A model generated the notes under the pieces. The model was not told the DNA's origin. It did not search any database and saw only the letters and a program-made list of their open reading frames with translations. The position numbers and the translations under genes were made by a program. Positions 27,441 through 35,376 of a stretch of DNA of 64,000 nt are shown here, piece after piece. Source of the stretch: Pseudomonas viridiflava (lineage in GTDB: Bacteria > Pseudomonadota > Gammaproteobacteria > Pseudomonadales > Pseudomonadaceae); NCBI RefSeq assembly GCF_900573885.1, contig NZ_UPSE01000306.1, positions 124,001 to 188,000 of the forward strand, written 5' to 3'. Within the stretch, counting starts at the first letter, position 1, and every line of letters begins with the position of its first letter.

Positions 27441-28201
27441 CACCCAACCTGATCAATAGCCAGCTTGTGGGCACACCGCTGCAGGCGTGGAACCAGTCAC
27501 GCCACCTGGCCAACGTTGCCCCCATTGGCATAGACGAACTGATGCCGGCTGGCGCGCGCGCGGTCATCGTCGCGCCGCACCCTGACGATGAAGTACTCGG
27601 CTGCGGTGGACTGCTGCAGCTGCTGGCAGCCCGGCAGATTCCCGTGCTGCTGGTGTCGGTAACGGCTGGCACGGCCAGCAACCTCGGCTCGCACTACTGG
27701 ACGCCGCAACGCCTGAGCATCGCCCGGCCACTGGAAAGTGCCCAGGCACTGCGTCGCCTCGGCCTTGACCAAAGCCAGTACAAGTGGCTGCACGCGGGCT
27801 TGCCGGATACCCAAGTAAATATTTTTAAAGAGGAGCTCACCAGCTTCCTGCTCAGCTATCTGCTGCCCAGTGATGTGGTGTTCACCACGTGGCGCGAAGA
27901 CGGTCACAGCGACCACGAAGCCACCGCACGCGCCTGCCTCGCTGCGTGTGAAGAAGCGCGTGTGCCGATGAAGGAAATCCCCATTTGGGCCTGGCACTGG
28001 GCCCATCCTGAAGACGCCCGCATTCCCTGGGAACGCGCGCGCAAGTTGCCTCTGGACACCTGGACCCAGGCGCGCAAACGCCACGCCATTCAAGCCTTCG
28101 CGAGTCAGATTCATGCCGACCCGCAAGCTGACCTGCCGCCGGTGTTACCCGCCTGCGCGATTGAGCGTTTGCAGCAGCCGTTTGAATTGATCTTTGTTTG
28201 A
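27437..28201 (+). CDS. PIG-L family deacetylase
   Basis: A 254-residue zinc-dependent N-deacetylase of the PIG-L/LmbE family. The metal site is APHPDDEVLGCGG with the HPDDE motif, and DGHSDHEATARAC supplies the third ligand. Family members remove the acetyl group from GlcNAc-type substrates (GlcNAc-PI, GlcNAc-inositol, bacillithiol precursors). Overlaps the previous gene by 4 bp; the methyltransferase starts 10 bp later. The context suggests it exposes an amine for the next enzyme to methylate. Confidence 0.9.
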   Translation: MTPNLINSQLVGTPLQAWNQSRHLANVAPIGIDELMPAGARAVIVAPHPDDEVLGCGGLLQLLAARQIPVLLVSVTAGTASNLGSHYWTPQRLSIARPLESAQALRRLGLDQSQYKWLHAGLPDTQVNIFKEELTSFLLSYLLPSDVVFTTWREDGHSDHEATARACLAACEEARVPMKEIPIWAWHWAHPEDARIPWERARKLPLDTWTQARKRHAIQAFASQIHADPQADLPPVLPACAIERLQQPFELIFV

Positions 28202-28211
28202 GGGGCAAGCC

Positions 28212-28823
28212 ATGAGTGTGGCCGACAGCTACTTCGAGGGCCTGTTCCGCGCGGACGCCGACCCATGGTCGATGCGCACGCGCTGGTACGAGCGACGCAA
28301 ACGCAACCTCACCCTTTCCGCCCTGCCCCATCGGCACTACGGCAGCGTGCTGGAGCTTGGCTGCGCCAATGGCGAGCTCAGCGCCAAGCTCGCCAACCGC
28401 AGCGGGCAGCTGCTGTGCTGCGACACCTCGCCTACCGCGCTCGAGCTGGCGCAGGCGCGGCTCAGTCATCGTCACAACGTGCAGTTCTGGCAAGGCCGGC
28501 TGCCCAAGGAGTGGCCGCCTGGCAAGTTCGACCTGATCGTCTTCAGCGAACTGGGGTATTACCTCGACAGCACAGACCTGACCCAACTGATTTTCAGCAT
28601 GCGCTACGCCCTGGCCAAGGGCGGTACGTTGCTCGCATGCCACTGGCGACACCCCATCGAAGGCTGCCCGCATAACGGCGATGAGGTGCACAACGAGCTG
28701 CACAAACTACTGCGCATGCCGCGCCTGGTCTGGCACCAGGAAACGGATTTTCTACTGGAAGTGTGGTGCGAAAGCTCCGCTTCCGTTGCTGAGCAAGAAG
28801 GCCTGGTCAGGAGAGAAACATGA
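28212..28823 (+). CDS. NodS-type SAM-dependent methyltransferase
   Basis: A 203-residue class I methyltransferase. The SAM-binding motif I is VLELGCANGELSAKLA, with DTSPTALELA next. The N terminus (DADPWSMRTRWYERRKRNLTLSALP) and HWRHPIEG...GDEVHNEL match the NodS family, whose founding member N-methylates the deacetylated sugar of Nod factors. I chose the ATG at 28212, seven bases from GAGGGGC, over 28194. It overlaps the glycosyltransferase gene by 4 bp. Confidence 0.88.
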   Translation: MSVADSYFEGLFRADADPWSMRTRWYERRKRNLTLSALPHRHYGSVLELGCANGELSAKLANRSGQLLCCDTSPTALELAQARLSHRHNVQFWQGRLPKEWPPGKFDLIVFSELGYYLDSTDLTQLIFSMRYALAKGGTLLACHWRHPIEGCPHNGDEVHNELHKLLRMPRLVWHQETDFLLEVWCESSASVAEQEGLVRRET

Positions 28824-29485
28824 TTGGCGTGATCATCCCCGTACACAACGAAGAAGCCCTGTTGGGCAACTGCCTGATGGCCGTAAAACGCGCCGCCGCG
28901 CACCCGGGCCTGAATGGCGAGACCGTGCACATCTTGGTGGTGCTGGACAGCTGCACCGATGCCTCGGCGCACATCGCGTTGCAATACGACGTTGCGACGC
29001 TTGCGGTAGACGCTCGTAATGTTGGCGAAGCGCGGCTGCAAGGCATTCGCCTGATGCTCGACCAAGGCGCCCGCTGGCTGGCTTGCACCGACGCTGACAG
29101 CGAAGTAGCCGAAGACTGGCTGGTCGCCCAGCTTTCTCAAGACACGGACGTAGTCTGCGGCACCGTGCAAATCGAAAACTGGGGCGGCATTCCTGAAGAG
29201 ATTCAGGAGATTTACTACGACAGTTACCACGATGGCGACGGCCACCGGCATATCCATGGCGCGAACCTGGGATTCAGCGCGCTGGCATACACGCGTGCCG
29301 GCGGTTTCCAGCCGCTGGAAGTGAATGAGGACGTGGCGCTGGTAGCTCGCTTCCAGCAGACCGGCGCCAGTATTGCCTGGACCGCCACGCCAAAGGTGAC
29401 CACCAGCGCGAGGCTTGAAGTAAGGATGGCTGGAGGCTTTGCAGATTATTTGCGGGGATTGGCGTGTGAGCAGCAAGCCGCCTGA
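28820..29485 (+). CDS. Family 2 glycosyltransferase
   Basis: A 221-residue GT-A fold transferase. It begins IGVIIPVHNEEALLGNC, with VVLDSCTDAS, and CTDADSEVAEDWL as the DxD-type metal/sugar-nucleotide site. Unlike NodC it has no transmembrane segments, so it is probably cytosolic or peripheral. It is the last gene of the four-gene operon. The acceptor is unknown. Confidence 0.87.
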   Translation: MIGVIIPVHNEEALLGNCLMAVKRAAAHPGLNGETVHILVVLDSCTDASAHIALQYDVATLAVDARNVGEARLQGIRLMLDQGARWLACTDADSEVAEDWLVAQLSQDTDVVCGTVQIENWGGIPEEIQEIYYDSYHDGDGHRHIHGANLGFSALAYTRAGGFQPLEVNEDVALVARFQQTGASIAWTATPKVTTSARLEVRMAGGFADYLRGLACEQQAA

Positions 29486-29496
29486 ATCGCGGCTGC

Positions 29497-29539
29497 GTTG
29501 GGTCAGTCCGCGCTCGGTGAAGGATAAGCGAAGCCCAAC
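29497..29539 (+). repeat. Degenerate copy of the GTTGG...GAAGCCCA repeat
   Basis: This stretch begins GTTGGGTCAGTCCGCG and ends AGCGAAGCCCAAC. It matches the right half of the inverted element at 36235-36335 (GTTGGATCGGTCCGCG ... AGCGAAGCCCA). Two copies in one window suggest a dispersed repeat family. It lies between the glycosyltransferase and the chemoreceptor genes. Confidence 0.55.
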
Positions 29540-29575
29540 GAATCGCCATGGCACCCATGTGCCCCGGCGCACCCA

Positions 29576-31207
29576 TCACGCGACTTTGAACTGACGAACC
29601 AACTGGCTGAGATCCACGGCCAGATAAGACAGCTCGCCGCTGGCAATGGTGGTCTGCTGTGCGCCTTCGTTGGACTGCGACGCCAGGTCGCGGATGCTGA
29701 TGAGGCTGCGATCCACTTCATAGGCCACGTGGGTTTGCTGCTCCGCTGCGGTGGCGATCATCAGGCTGCGTTCGTTGATCTGTTCGATCGCCTGGTTGAT
29801 CTGCACCAGCGCCGCACCTGCTGCGGTCGACAGCACCTGGGTGCGTCCAGCCTGTTCGCTGGTTTGCGCCATGGCTTCCAGCGCGGCGCCGCTGCGGCTC
29901 TGGATGCCGACAACCATGGTTTCGATATCCTGCGTGGCCGTCTGAGTGCGACGTGCCAGCGAACGTACTTCATCGGCCACCACGGCAAACCCGCGCCCTG
30001 CCTCGCCTGCCCGGGCTGCTTCGATGGCAGCGTTGAGTGCCAGCAGATTGGTCTGCTCGGCAACCGAGCGAATTACCGCGAGCACCTTGTTGATGTCGGT
30101 CGCAACGCCGGCGAGCTCTTCCACGCTGCTTGAGGTGTCTTGCACGCTGTCCACCATCTGCGCAATGGCCGCCAGGGTTTCATCCACGCGTTCACAGCCG
30201 TGGTTGGCCGCCGCGCTGGTCTGAGTGGCCACCTCCAATGCGCCGGCCGCGTTGCGTGCCACTTCTTCAATGGCGGCGCTCATCTGCGTGACCGCCGTTG
30301 CCGCCATCTCCACTTCACTTGCCTGACGTTCCATGCCCTGCGAGGCGCCTTCGGTAATGCAGTGCATCTGTTCGGAGGTGGCGGCCAGTTGCGCCGAGGA
30401 GTCGCTGATTTTGCCCAAGGCCTCACACAGGTTGTCTTGCATGCGGGCCAGGGCGCGCAGCAGCCGTGCCATTTCGTCTTGGCCGTCTACGGTGATGGCT
30501 TCGCTGAGGTCGTTGGCTGCAATCCGTTCGGCGATGGACAGTGCCTGGCGAATCGGCGTCAGCACGCTGCGGGTATACAGCCATGCCACAACGATGCACA
30601 CCAATACGCCAAACACGTTGTAGCCGATCACCCACTTGAACGTGTCGTCATAAGCGCGTTGCGACTGGGCGCTGTAAGTGCCCGAGAGTTCATTCTGGGC
30701 GGCTGTAAAGCTGTTGATCTGTTTTTGCACGGCAGCGCTGCTGTCGCGCAGGGTCACCTCGTTGAATTGAGTGGCGCCAGCGACATCCCCCGTATTGATC
30801 AGCGCCGAATAGTGGCTCTGATTAACGTCGAACTCGCTGATCGCTGCACGCAAGGCGGCCACAGCGGCCTGCTCATCGACACTCAATGGCAACGCGGCGA
30901 TGCGCTCCAGGTTCGTGTCGACCCTGGCACGCCACTGTTGGATTTCCGTAGCGGCAGCCTGGCGGGCGTCATCGGTTTCCACGGCATTGCGCAGAATGCT
31001 GTTCGCGGCGTTGATTTTGGAAAAATTGCTGTCCAGCTCGCCCAGTTCTTTCACGGCGGGAACGATCCGGGTCTGGAAATAGCTGCCAACGTCATGAAGC
31101 GTGCTGGCTTCGCGCAACGCGGCGAAACCCAGCCCGCCGATCACCAGGCAGAACAGGCCGAAGCAGAGGGTTGAGCGGAAGGTGAGATTAATCCGTCGAA
31201 GCATCAT
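29576..31207 (-). CDS. Methyl-accepting chemotaxis protein
   Basis: A 543-residue chemoreceptor. TM1 is at about 10-32; the periplasmic region (about 35-185) looks like a four-helix-bundle ligand domain; TM2 at about 190-210; HAMP follows ([22 protein letters not shown]); the signalling hairpin holds [14 protein letters not shown], flanked by [22 protein letters not shown]. It has no C-terminal CheR-binding pentapeptide. The start is set at 31207 ([12 protein letters not shown]); the frame opens further upstream. The ligand is unknown. Confidence 0.92.
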   Translation of the reverse strand: MMLRRINLTFRSTLCFGLFCLVIGGLGFAALREASTLHDVGSYFQTRIVPAVKELGELDSNFSKINAANSILRNAVETDDARQAAATEIQQWRARVDTNLERIAALPLSVDEQAAVAALRAAISEFDVNQSHYSALINTGDVAGATQFNEVTLRDSSAAVQKQINSFTAAQNELSGTYSAQSQRAYDDTFKWVIGYNVFGVLVCIVVAWLYTRSVLTPIRQALSIAERIAANDLSEAITVDGQDEMARLLRALARMQDNLCEALGKISDSSAQLAATSEQMHCITEGASQGMERQASEVEMAATAVTQMSAAIEEVARNAAGALEVATQTSAAANHGCERVDETLAAIAQMVDSVQDTSSSVEELAGVATDINKVLAVIRSVAEQTNLLALNAAIEAARAGEAGRGFAVVADEVRSLARRTQTATQDIETMVVGIQSRSGAALEAMAQTSEQAGRTQVLSTAAGAALVQINQAIEQINERSLMIATAAEQQTHVAYEVDRSLISIRDLASQSNEGAQQTTIASGELSYLAVDLSQLVRQFKVA

Positions 31208-31387
31208 TAGAGTCGTCCAGTGAAGTGTGAAAACCACATCGCACCGGATAGCAAGCAGAGGCTTCTGATGGGTGCGTGTTACAGGACGTGATTAAGCGGC
31301 GGAAAGGGGTTTCGACTTAATGCGAAATGGACTACACCCACGTAGGGAAATCCTAAAACCTCGAACACCAGATCAACAGCGTCGACT

Positions 31388-32299
31388 TCACCCCACCGGC
31401 GCATGACGCTCCATGACTTCCACCACCCAGTCGATAAACACCCGCAGCTTCAGACTGACATGCCGATTCGGCGGATACGCCAGATACAGCGGCATCGTCT
31501 CCATTTGCCAGTCGTCGAACAGCGGCACCAATTGCCCGGCCGCCACCGGCGCCGTGGCCATATAGGTGGGCAGCCACAACATGCCCAGCCCGGCTATGCC
31601 CGCCGCCAGATAGGCGTTGCCGTCGTCCACGGCGAGCACATAGCGGCCACGAAAGTGCACCGCCTCGTCGCCCTTGCGCATGGTGTACGGCAGCGTTTTG
31701 CCAGTGCGCGCCCACAGGTAACCGACCACGCGATGCGCTGAGTCTTCCAGCTCTTGCGGATGCGCAGGCGTGCCCATGCGCTGGAGATAATCCGGTGCGG
31801 CGTATACGCCTAACTGCAAATCGCCGACCTTGCGCGCCATGAGTGACTGGTCAAGCAACTCGCCGCCACGCACTACGCAATCGACCTTTTCGCCAATCAG
31901 ATCAACCATGCGGTCGCTTACGCCCATGTCGATCTGAATGTCGGGGTAGCGCGCGTTGAACTCCGGCAGTGCCGGCACCAGGATCGTGGTCGCCAACGGG
32001 CTGGGCACGTCTACCCGCAAGCGCCCGCGCGGCAACGTGGCGGCGCTGGACAGGCTGGTTTCGGCGTCGTCCAGCTCGCTGAGCAGGCGCACCACGCGCT
32101 CGTAGTAAACGGCGCCATCGGCCGTCAGGTTCACCCGCCGGGTTGTGCGGTTCAGCAGCTTCACCCGCAGCCTTGTTTCCAAGTGCTGAACCAACTGAGT
32201 GACCGTGGTTTTACTCATGTGCAACGTGCCGGCGGCCTTGGTGAAACTGCCCGCCTCGACAACACGTGCGAAGGCCAGCATTGCGTCAAATCGGTCCAT
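31388..32299 (-). CDS. LysR-family transcriptional regulator
   Basis: A 303-residue regulator of the CrgA/DmlR-like subgroup. The winged HTH is at about 2-60 (FARVVEAGSFTKAAGTLHMSKTTVTQLVQHLE), followed by a periplasmic-binding-like effector domain (LRVDVPSPLATTILVPALPEF). GGAGC lies ahead of the ATG at 32299, so the upstream frame to 32353 is ignored. It is divergent from the Rid-family gene at 32425 and likely controls it through the inverted repeat between them. Confidence 0.92.
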   Translation of the reverse strand: MDRFDAMLAFARVVEAGSFTKAAGTLHMSKTTVTQLVQHLETRLRVKLLNRTTRRVNLTADGAVYYERVVRLLSELDDAETSLSSAATLPRGRLRVDVPSPLATTILVPALPEFNARYPDIQIDMGVSDRMVDLIGEKVDCVVRGGELLDQSLMARKVGDLQLGVYAAPDYLQRMGTPAHPQELEDSAHRVVGYLWARTGKTLPYTMRKGDEAVHFRGRYVLAVDDGNAYLAAGIAGLGMLWLPTYMATAPVAAGQLVPLFDDWQMETMPLYLAYPPNRHVSLKLRVFIDWVVEVMERHAPVG

Positions 32300-32323
32300 G
32301 AACAGGCTCCGCAACCAAATGAT

Positions 32324-32342
32324 TGTTTGGGAATAGCAAACA
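32324..32342. promoter_or_regulatory. Candidate LysR operator between lysR and the Rid gene
   Basis: TGTTTG-N7-CAAACA is a perfect 6-bp inverted repeat, 25 bp upstream of the LysR start, in a 125-bp divergent intergenic region. LysR proteins bind such interrupted dyads and autoregulate. Confidence 0.5.
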
Positions 32343-32424
32343 GTGCTCGACAAGATTGCGCGTTTATCCCGCGAACGCCAAGACCTAAAGTGGCCCCGTC
32401 ATTTACTGATCCGAGGCTTCCTCC

Positions 32425-32823
32425 ATGAATAACCGCGACGTTGTTTTCCCTAATGGCCGCCAGGCGCTGTATGAACGCAACCGCTACTCGCCGGCCGTTC
32501 GCTCCAACGGTTTCCTCTTCGTTTCCGGCCAGGTCGGCAGCCGCGAAGACGGTTCGCCCGAGCCCGAGCTCAAAGAGCAGGTACGCCTGGCGTTCCGCAA
32601 CCTCAACGCCGTGCTCGCAGCGGCCGACTGCACGTTTGACGATGTGGTGGACGTGACCGTCTTTATCGTCGACCCCGAGCAACGGTTCGAAACCATCTGG
32701 ACCGTAGTGCCCGAGTTCTGGGGCGAGGCGCCGTTTCCGAATATCACTTGTGTGGGCGTGACCTGGCTGTACGGTTTCGATTTCGAGATCAAGGTAGTCG
32801 CCCGTCTGCCAGACGGCGCCTGA
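32425..32823 (+). CDS. Rid family protein, non-canonical (no catalytic Arg)
   Basis: A 132-residue YjgF/YER057c/UK114 fold protein: YSPAVRSNGFLFVSGQVG, FRNLNAVLAAADCTFDDVVDVTVFI and the C-terminal WLYGFDFEIKVVARL. In RidA proper the PART motif near position 105 supplies the Arg that binds the imine carboxylate. Here the matching place reads FPNIT (N106), so it should not be an imine deaminase of the RidA type and falls in one of the Rid subgroups of unknown activity. Divergent from a LysR gene. Confidence 0.87.
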   Translation: MNNRDVVFPNGRQALYERNRYSPAVRSNGFLFVSGQVGSREDGSPEPELKEQVRLAFRNLNAVLAAADCTFDDVVDVTVFIVDPEQRFETIWTVVPEFWGEAPFPNITCVGVTWLYGFDFEIKVVARLPDGA

Positions 32824-32894
32824 GTATCATCAAGTCGTCATAAACCCGGTTCACCCTACTCTCACGCAGCTTATTGCGTGTGTGCTCGATAATT

Positions 32895-32921
32895 TGCCGA
32901 CCTTGCGTTGGCATTTTTTTT
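32895..32921 (+). terminator. Intrinsic terminator downstream of the Rid gene
   Basis: TGCCGAC and GTTGGCA pair over 7 bp (one G-U) around a 5-base loop, followed by eight T. It lies 72 bp after the Rid stop. A second hairpin, CACGCA-N6-TGCGTG, lies just before it. Confidence 0.7.
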
Positions 32922-32953
32922 GACCGGCTGAAACGCAGCCGCAGGAGGCGAAC

Positions 32954-33157
32954 ATGGATATCGCAGTGCAAAAACAGATTACCGCCAGCCGCGAAACCTG
33001 GACGGTCACCACCGGCAACATGGCCATCTCCTTTTCTGACCTGGACTCCGCCATGACCTTCGCCGACAAACTCAAAGAACGCGTAGAAGCACCGCACCCG
33101 CTGTTGGGTGAAGTGATGTTGTCGACGTACGCAGGCTTGGGCGAAGCCGCGCAGTAA
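32954..33157 (+). CDS. Small hypothetical protein
   Basis: A 67-residue soluble protein with no recognised domain. It has a strong AGGAGG before the ATG at 32954. The sequence looks like two short strands (ETWTVTTGNMAISF) and a helix (LDSAMTFADKLKERVE). It follows a terminator, so it has its own promoter. The surrounding small genes suggest a stress-induced region. Confidence 0.7.
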   Translation: MDIAVQKQITASRETWTVTTGNMAISFSDLDSAMTFADKLKERVEAPHPLLGEVMLSTYAGLGEAAQ

Positions 33158-33315
33158 GGCCCGGCACAGGGGCGATTTATTGTTGCAACCAAAGCCGACA
33201 GGCTCAGGTCAATGACGCAACAGCTGGCGGATGACGCGCGAAACCGTCGTCCGCCAGCCATCAAATCGCAATATCGCCGCCCTACAGTGCAGCCTCGAAT
33301 TCAGGAGTAAGGCTT

Positions 33316-33531
33316 GTGAGTCGCACCATTCGTAACCTGTGCAAAACCCTCGACCAAGTTGCCGCCAACAACCAGACCGCTGCCATCGCCATGATGCGCG
33401 CCGCCGAGGCCAGCAACGATCAGCTGTTGAAGCAGCAACTCCTTAATGTGATCCATCGGTTGAACGTCGATGCCGAAGTGCTTCAGGCTGCCCGCCATGA
33501 AATTGCCAGCGAAGGCCTGAAACGCGCCTGA
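33316..33531 (+). CDS. Small helical hypothetical protein
   Basis: A 71-residue protein predicted all-helical by eye (TIRNLCKTLDQVAANNQ, NDQLLKQQLLNVIHRLN, AEVLQAARHEIASEGLKRA). GTG start at 33316 with CAGGAG upstream. I do not recognise the family. It is followed by the regulatory region of the second DUF3509 gene. Confidence 0.65.
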   Translation: MSRTIRNLCKTLDQVAANNQTAAIAMMRAAEASNDQLLKQQLLNVIHRLNVDAEVLQAARHEIASEGLKRA

Positions 33532-33581
33532 CCACTGGCCTGCCGAGCGCCTGCAACGGGCGCTTCGGGCCGCTCAGGAAC

Positions 33582-33594
33582 TTGCAGTTTGCAA
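33582..33594. promoter_or_regulatory. Candidate activator site TTGCA-N3-TGCAA (copy 2, distal)
   Basis: TTGCA-GTT-TGCAA is a 13-bp palindrome. Its centre is 31 bp, about three helical turns, from the centre of the next copy at 33613-33625, so both lie on the same face of the DNA. It is about 117 bp upstream of the -12 GC of the sigma-54 type promoter. Confidence 0.6.
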
Positions 33595-33612
33595 CCGCGC
33601 CCTACTTCCACC

Positions 33613-33625
33613 TTGCAGTCTGCAA
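33613..33625. promoter_or_regulatory. Candidate activator site TTGCA-N3-TGCAA (copy 3, proximal)
   Basis: TTGCA-GTC-TGCAA differs from the distal copy only in the spacer. The centre is about 86 bp upstream of the -12 GC. Paired dimer sites in phase are what a bacterial enhancer-binding protein needs to assemble its hexamer. Confidence 0.6.
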
Positions 33626-33670
33626 ATACTACCGTGATATCAGCAAACCCTAACTGACTGTTTTTAAACG

Positions 33671-33691
33671 ATTTTTACCTATCGTAAAAAT
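33671..33691. promoter_or_regulatory. Perfect inverted repeat adjoining the -24 element
   Basis: ATTTTTAC-CTATC-GTAAAAAT has 8-bp perfect arms and a 5-base spacer. It directly abuts the -24 box, so a protein bound here could block polymerase. It has no perfect IHF consensus; it could be an independent repressor operator. Confidence 0.5.
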
Positions 33692-33707
33692 TGGCACGTC
33701 TGCTGCT
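33691..33707 (+). promoter_or_regulatory. Sigma-54 promoter for DUF3509 copy 2
   Basis: TTGGCACG, four bases, CTGCT. All eight bases of the -24 consensus YTGGCACG match, and GG (33693-33694) to GC (33705-33706) are exactly ten bases apart. The only mismatch to consensus is C for T at the first base of the -12 box. The start codon is 41 bp further on. Confidence 0.75.
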
Positions 33708-33747
33708 CTCTTGTTTGCATCTCAAACAAAAATCGGAGAGAACAAAC

Positions 33748-34104
33748 ATGCAACTGGCGATCAACTACCTCTTCCAATCCTTCCCAGACCAGCAAGTGGC
33801 CGTGACCCCTCGGCCGGACGGTACGCTGCTGCTGAATCTGCAATGCGGCGAACAACAGATCACCAAGGTGATTGCCAGCGAAGCGGTATTCAACGAGGCC
33901 AAAATTAAAGACGTGGTCCGTGACATCCAGCGCGACATGAAGCTCGCCTCTGGCGAATTGTGCTGGAAAGGTGCCGGCGCTCATTGGGTGTGGCAGCGCC
34001 TGCCGACTTACGAAGGCCCAATTCACGTTACCAAGGCCAAACGCCTTTCCCAGCGTCCGCTGGCGCATATGCGTCCGCACCTGAACGCGGCAATGTCGGC
34101 TTGA
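33748..34104 (+). CDS. DUF3509 family protein (copy 2)
   Basis: A 118-residue cytoplasmic protein, paralogous to the one at 13527-13853. Shared features are the PRPDGT core, K-V-IA segment, the basic RDMKLASGE stretch, HW or HC followed by LPTYEG or LPTYSG, and a basic C terminus. CGGAGAG lies before the ATG at 33748. It is preceded by a near-consensus sigma-54 promoter and two in-phase palindromes and followed by an intrinsic terminator, so it is a single-gene transcript. Function unknown. Confidence 0.8.
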   Translation: MQLAINYLFQSFPDQQVAVTPRPDGTLLLNLQCGEQQITKVIASEAVFNEAKIKDVVRDIQRDMKLASGELCWKGAGAHWVWQRLPTYEGPIHVTKAKRLSQRPLAHMRPHLNAAMSA

Positions 34105-34146
34105 CAGCCGGCTTACCGAGCTCGATTTCCCTCAGCGATAGACTTG

Positions 34147-34177
34147 CCCGGCTCCGTAAGGCGCCGGGATTTTTTTG
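34147..34177 (+). terminator. Intrinsic terminator of DUF3509 copy 2
   Basis: CCCGGC-N10-GCCGGG followed by A and seven T. It lies 43 bp after the DUF3509 stop and just before the ribosome binding site of the next gene. The alcohol dehydrogenase must therefore use read-through or a promoter overlapping this hairpin. Confidence 0.8.
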
Positions 34178-34200
34178 CTTGGCATCAGGAGACCTCTTCC

Positions 34201-35367
34201 ATGCGCGCACTGACCTATCACGGCAGCCACAACGTCAAAGTCGACAACGTTCCCGACCCGATCATTCAAGAGCCGGACGACATCATTCTGCGGGTGACCG
34301 CCACCGCCATTTGCGGCTCGGACCTGCACCTGTACCGGGGCAAGATTCCTACGGTGAAACACGGCGACATCTTCGGCCATGAATTCATGGGAATCGTCGA
34401 GGAAGTCGGCAGCGCGGTGACCGCTGTAGCCAAAGGTGACCGGGTGATCGTGCCGTTTGTGATTGCCTGCGGCAGCTGCTTCTTCTGCGACATGAACCTG
34501 CACGCGGCCTGCGAAACCACCAACCCGGACCGCGGTGCCATTCTCAATAAAAAGCAGATTCCCTCGGGCGCCGCGCTGTTCGGTTACAGCCATTTGTACG
34601 GCGGCATGCCGGGCGGTCAGGCCGAACTGGTACGCGTGCCAAAAGCCAACGCCGGGCCCTTCAAAGTGCCGGATGAACTGGACGATGAGCGCGTGCTGTT
34701 TCTGACGGACATTCTGCCCACCGGCTACCAGGCAGCGGTGAACGCGGGCATAAAGCCTGGCAGTAGCGTCGCCATTTACGGTGCAGGCCCCGTCGGCTTG
34801 ATGTCGGCGGCCTGTGCCCGCCTGCTCGGTGCAGAACAGATTTTTATCGTCGATCAGCACCCCTACCGTCTCGACTATGCGATGCGCACCTACGGCGCCA
34901 TCCCGATCAACTTCCGCGACGTGGACGATCCGGCGGCCGCCATCATCGAGCAAACCGCCGGCCACCGTGGCGTAGATGCAGTCATTGATGCGGTGGGCTT
35001 CGAAGCCAAAGGCAGCACCACCGAAACCGTGCTCTCCACGTTGAAGCTTGAAGGTAGCGCCGGCACCGCGTTGCGACAGTGCATCGCAGCGGTACGGCGT
35101 GGCGGCACCGTCAGTGTGCCGGGCGTGTATGCCGGGTTTATCCACGGTTTTCTTTTTGGCGACGCCTTTGACAAAGGCCTCACGTTCAAAATGGGCCAGA
35201 CCCACGTTCACGGCACGCTGCCAACATTGCTGGAACACATTCAGCGCGGCGAGCTGCATCCGGAAATCATCATTAGCCACCGCATGAACCTGTCCGATGC
35301 GGCCGAGGGCTACAAGATTTTCGACAAGGCCGACGACGAGTGCCGCAAGGTGATCTTGCGTCCCTAA
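34201..35367 (+). CDS. Zinc-dependent alcohol dehydrogenase (formaldehyde dehydrogenase-like)
   Basis: A 388-residue medium-chain dehydrogenase. The catalytic zinc site is AICGSDLH and GHEFMG; the structural zinc site is [15 protein letters not shown] (four Cys). The NAD-binding motif is [10 protein letters not shown] with the acidic VDQH after strand 2, so NAD is likely. The length and the long insertion after the structural zinc fit the glutathione-independent formaldehyde dehydrogenase subgroup; the true substrate is unproven. AGGAG precedes the ATG at 34201. The xth gene starts 9 bp after its stop. Confidence 0.88.
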   Translation: MRALTYHGSHNVKVDNVPDPIIQEPDDIILRVTATAICGSDLHLYRGKIPTVKHGDIFGHEFMGIVEEVGSAVTAVAKGDRVIVPFVIACGSCFFCDMNLHAACETTNPDRGAILNKKQIPSGAALFGYSHLYGGMPGGQAELVRVPKANAGPFKVPDELDDERVLFLTDILPTGYQAAVNAGIKPGSSVAIYGAGPVGLMSAACARLLGAEQIFIVDQHPYRLDYAMRTYGAIPINFRDVDDPAAAIIEQTAGHRGVDAVIDAVGFEAKGSTTETVLSTLKLEGSAGTALRQCIAAVRRGGTVSVPGVYAGFIHGFLFGDAFDKGLTFKMGQTHVHGTLPTLLEHIQRGELHPEIIISHRMNLSDAAEGYKIFDKADDECRKVILRP

Positions 35368-35376
35368 GGAACCGAT

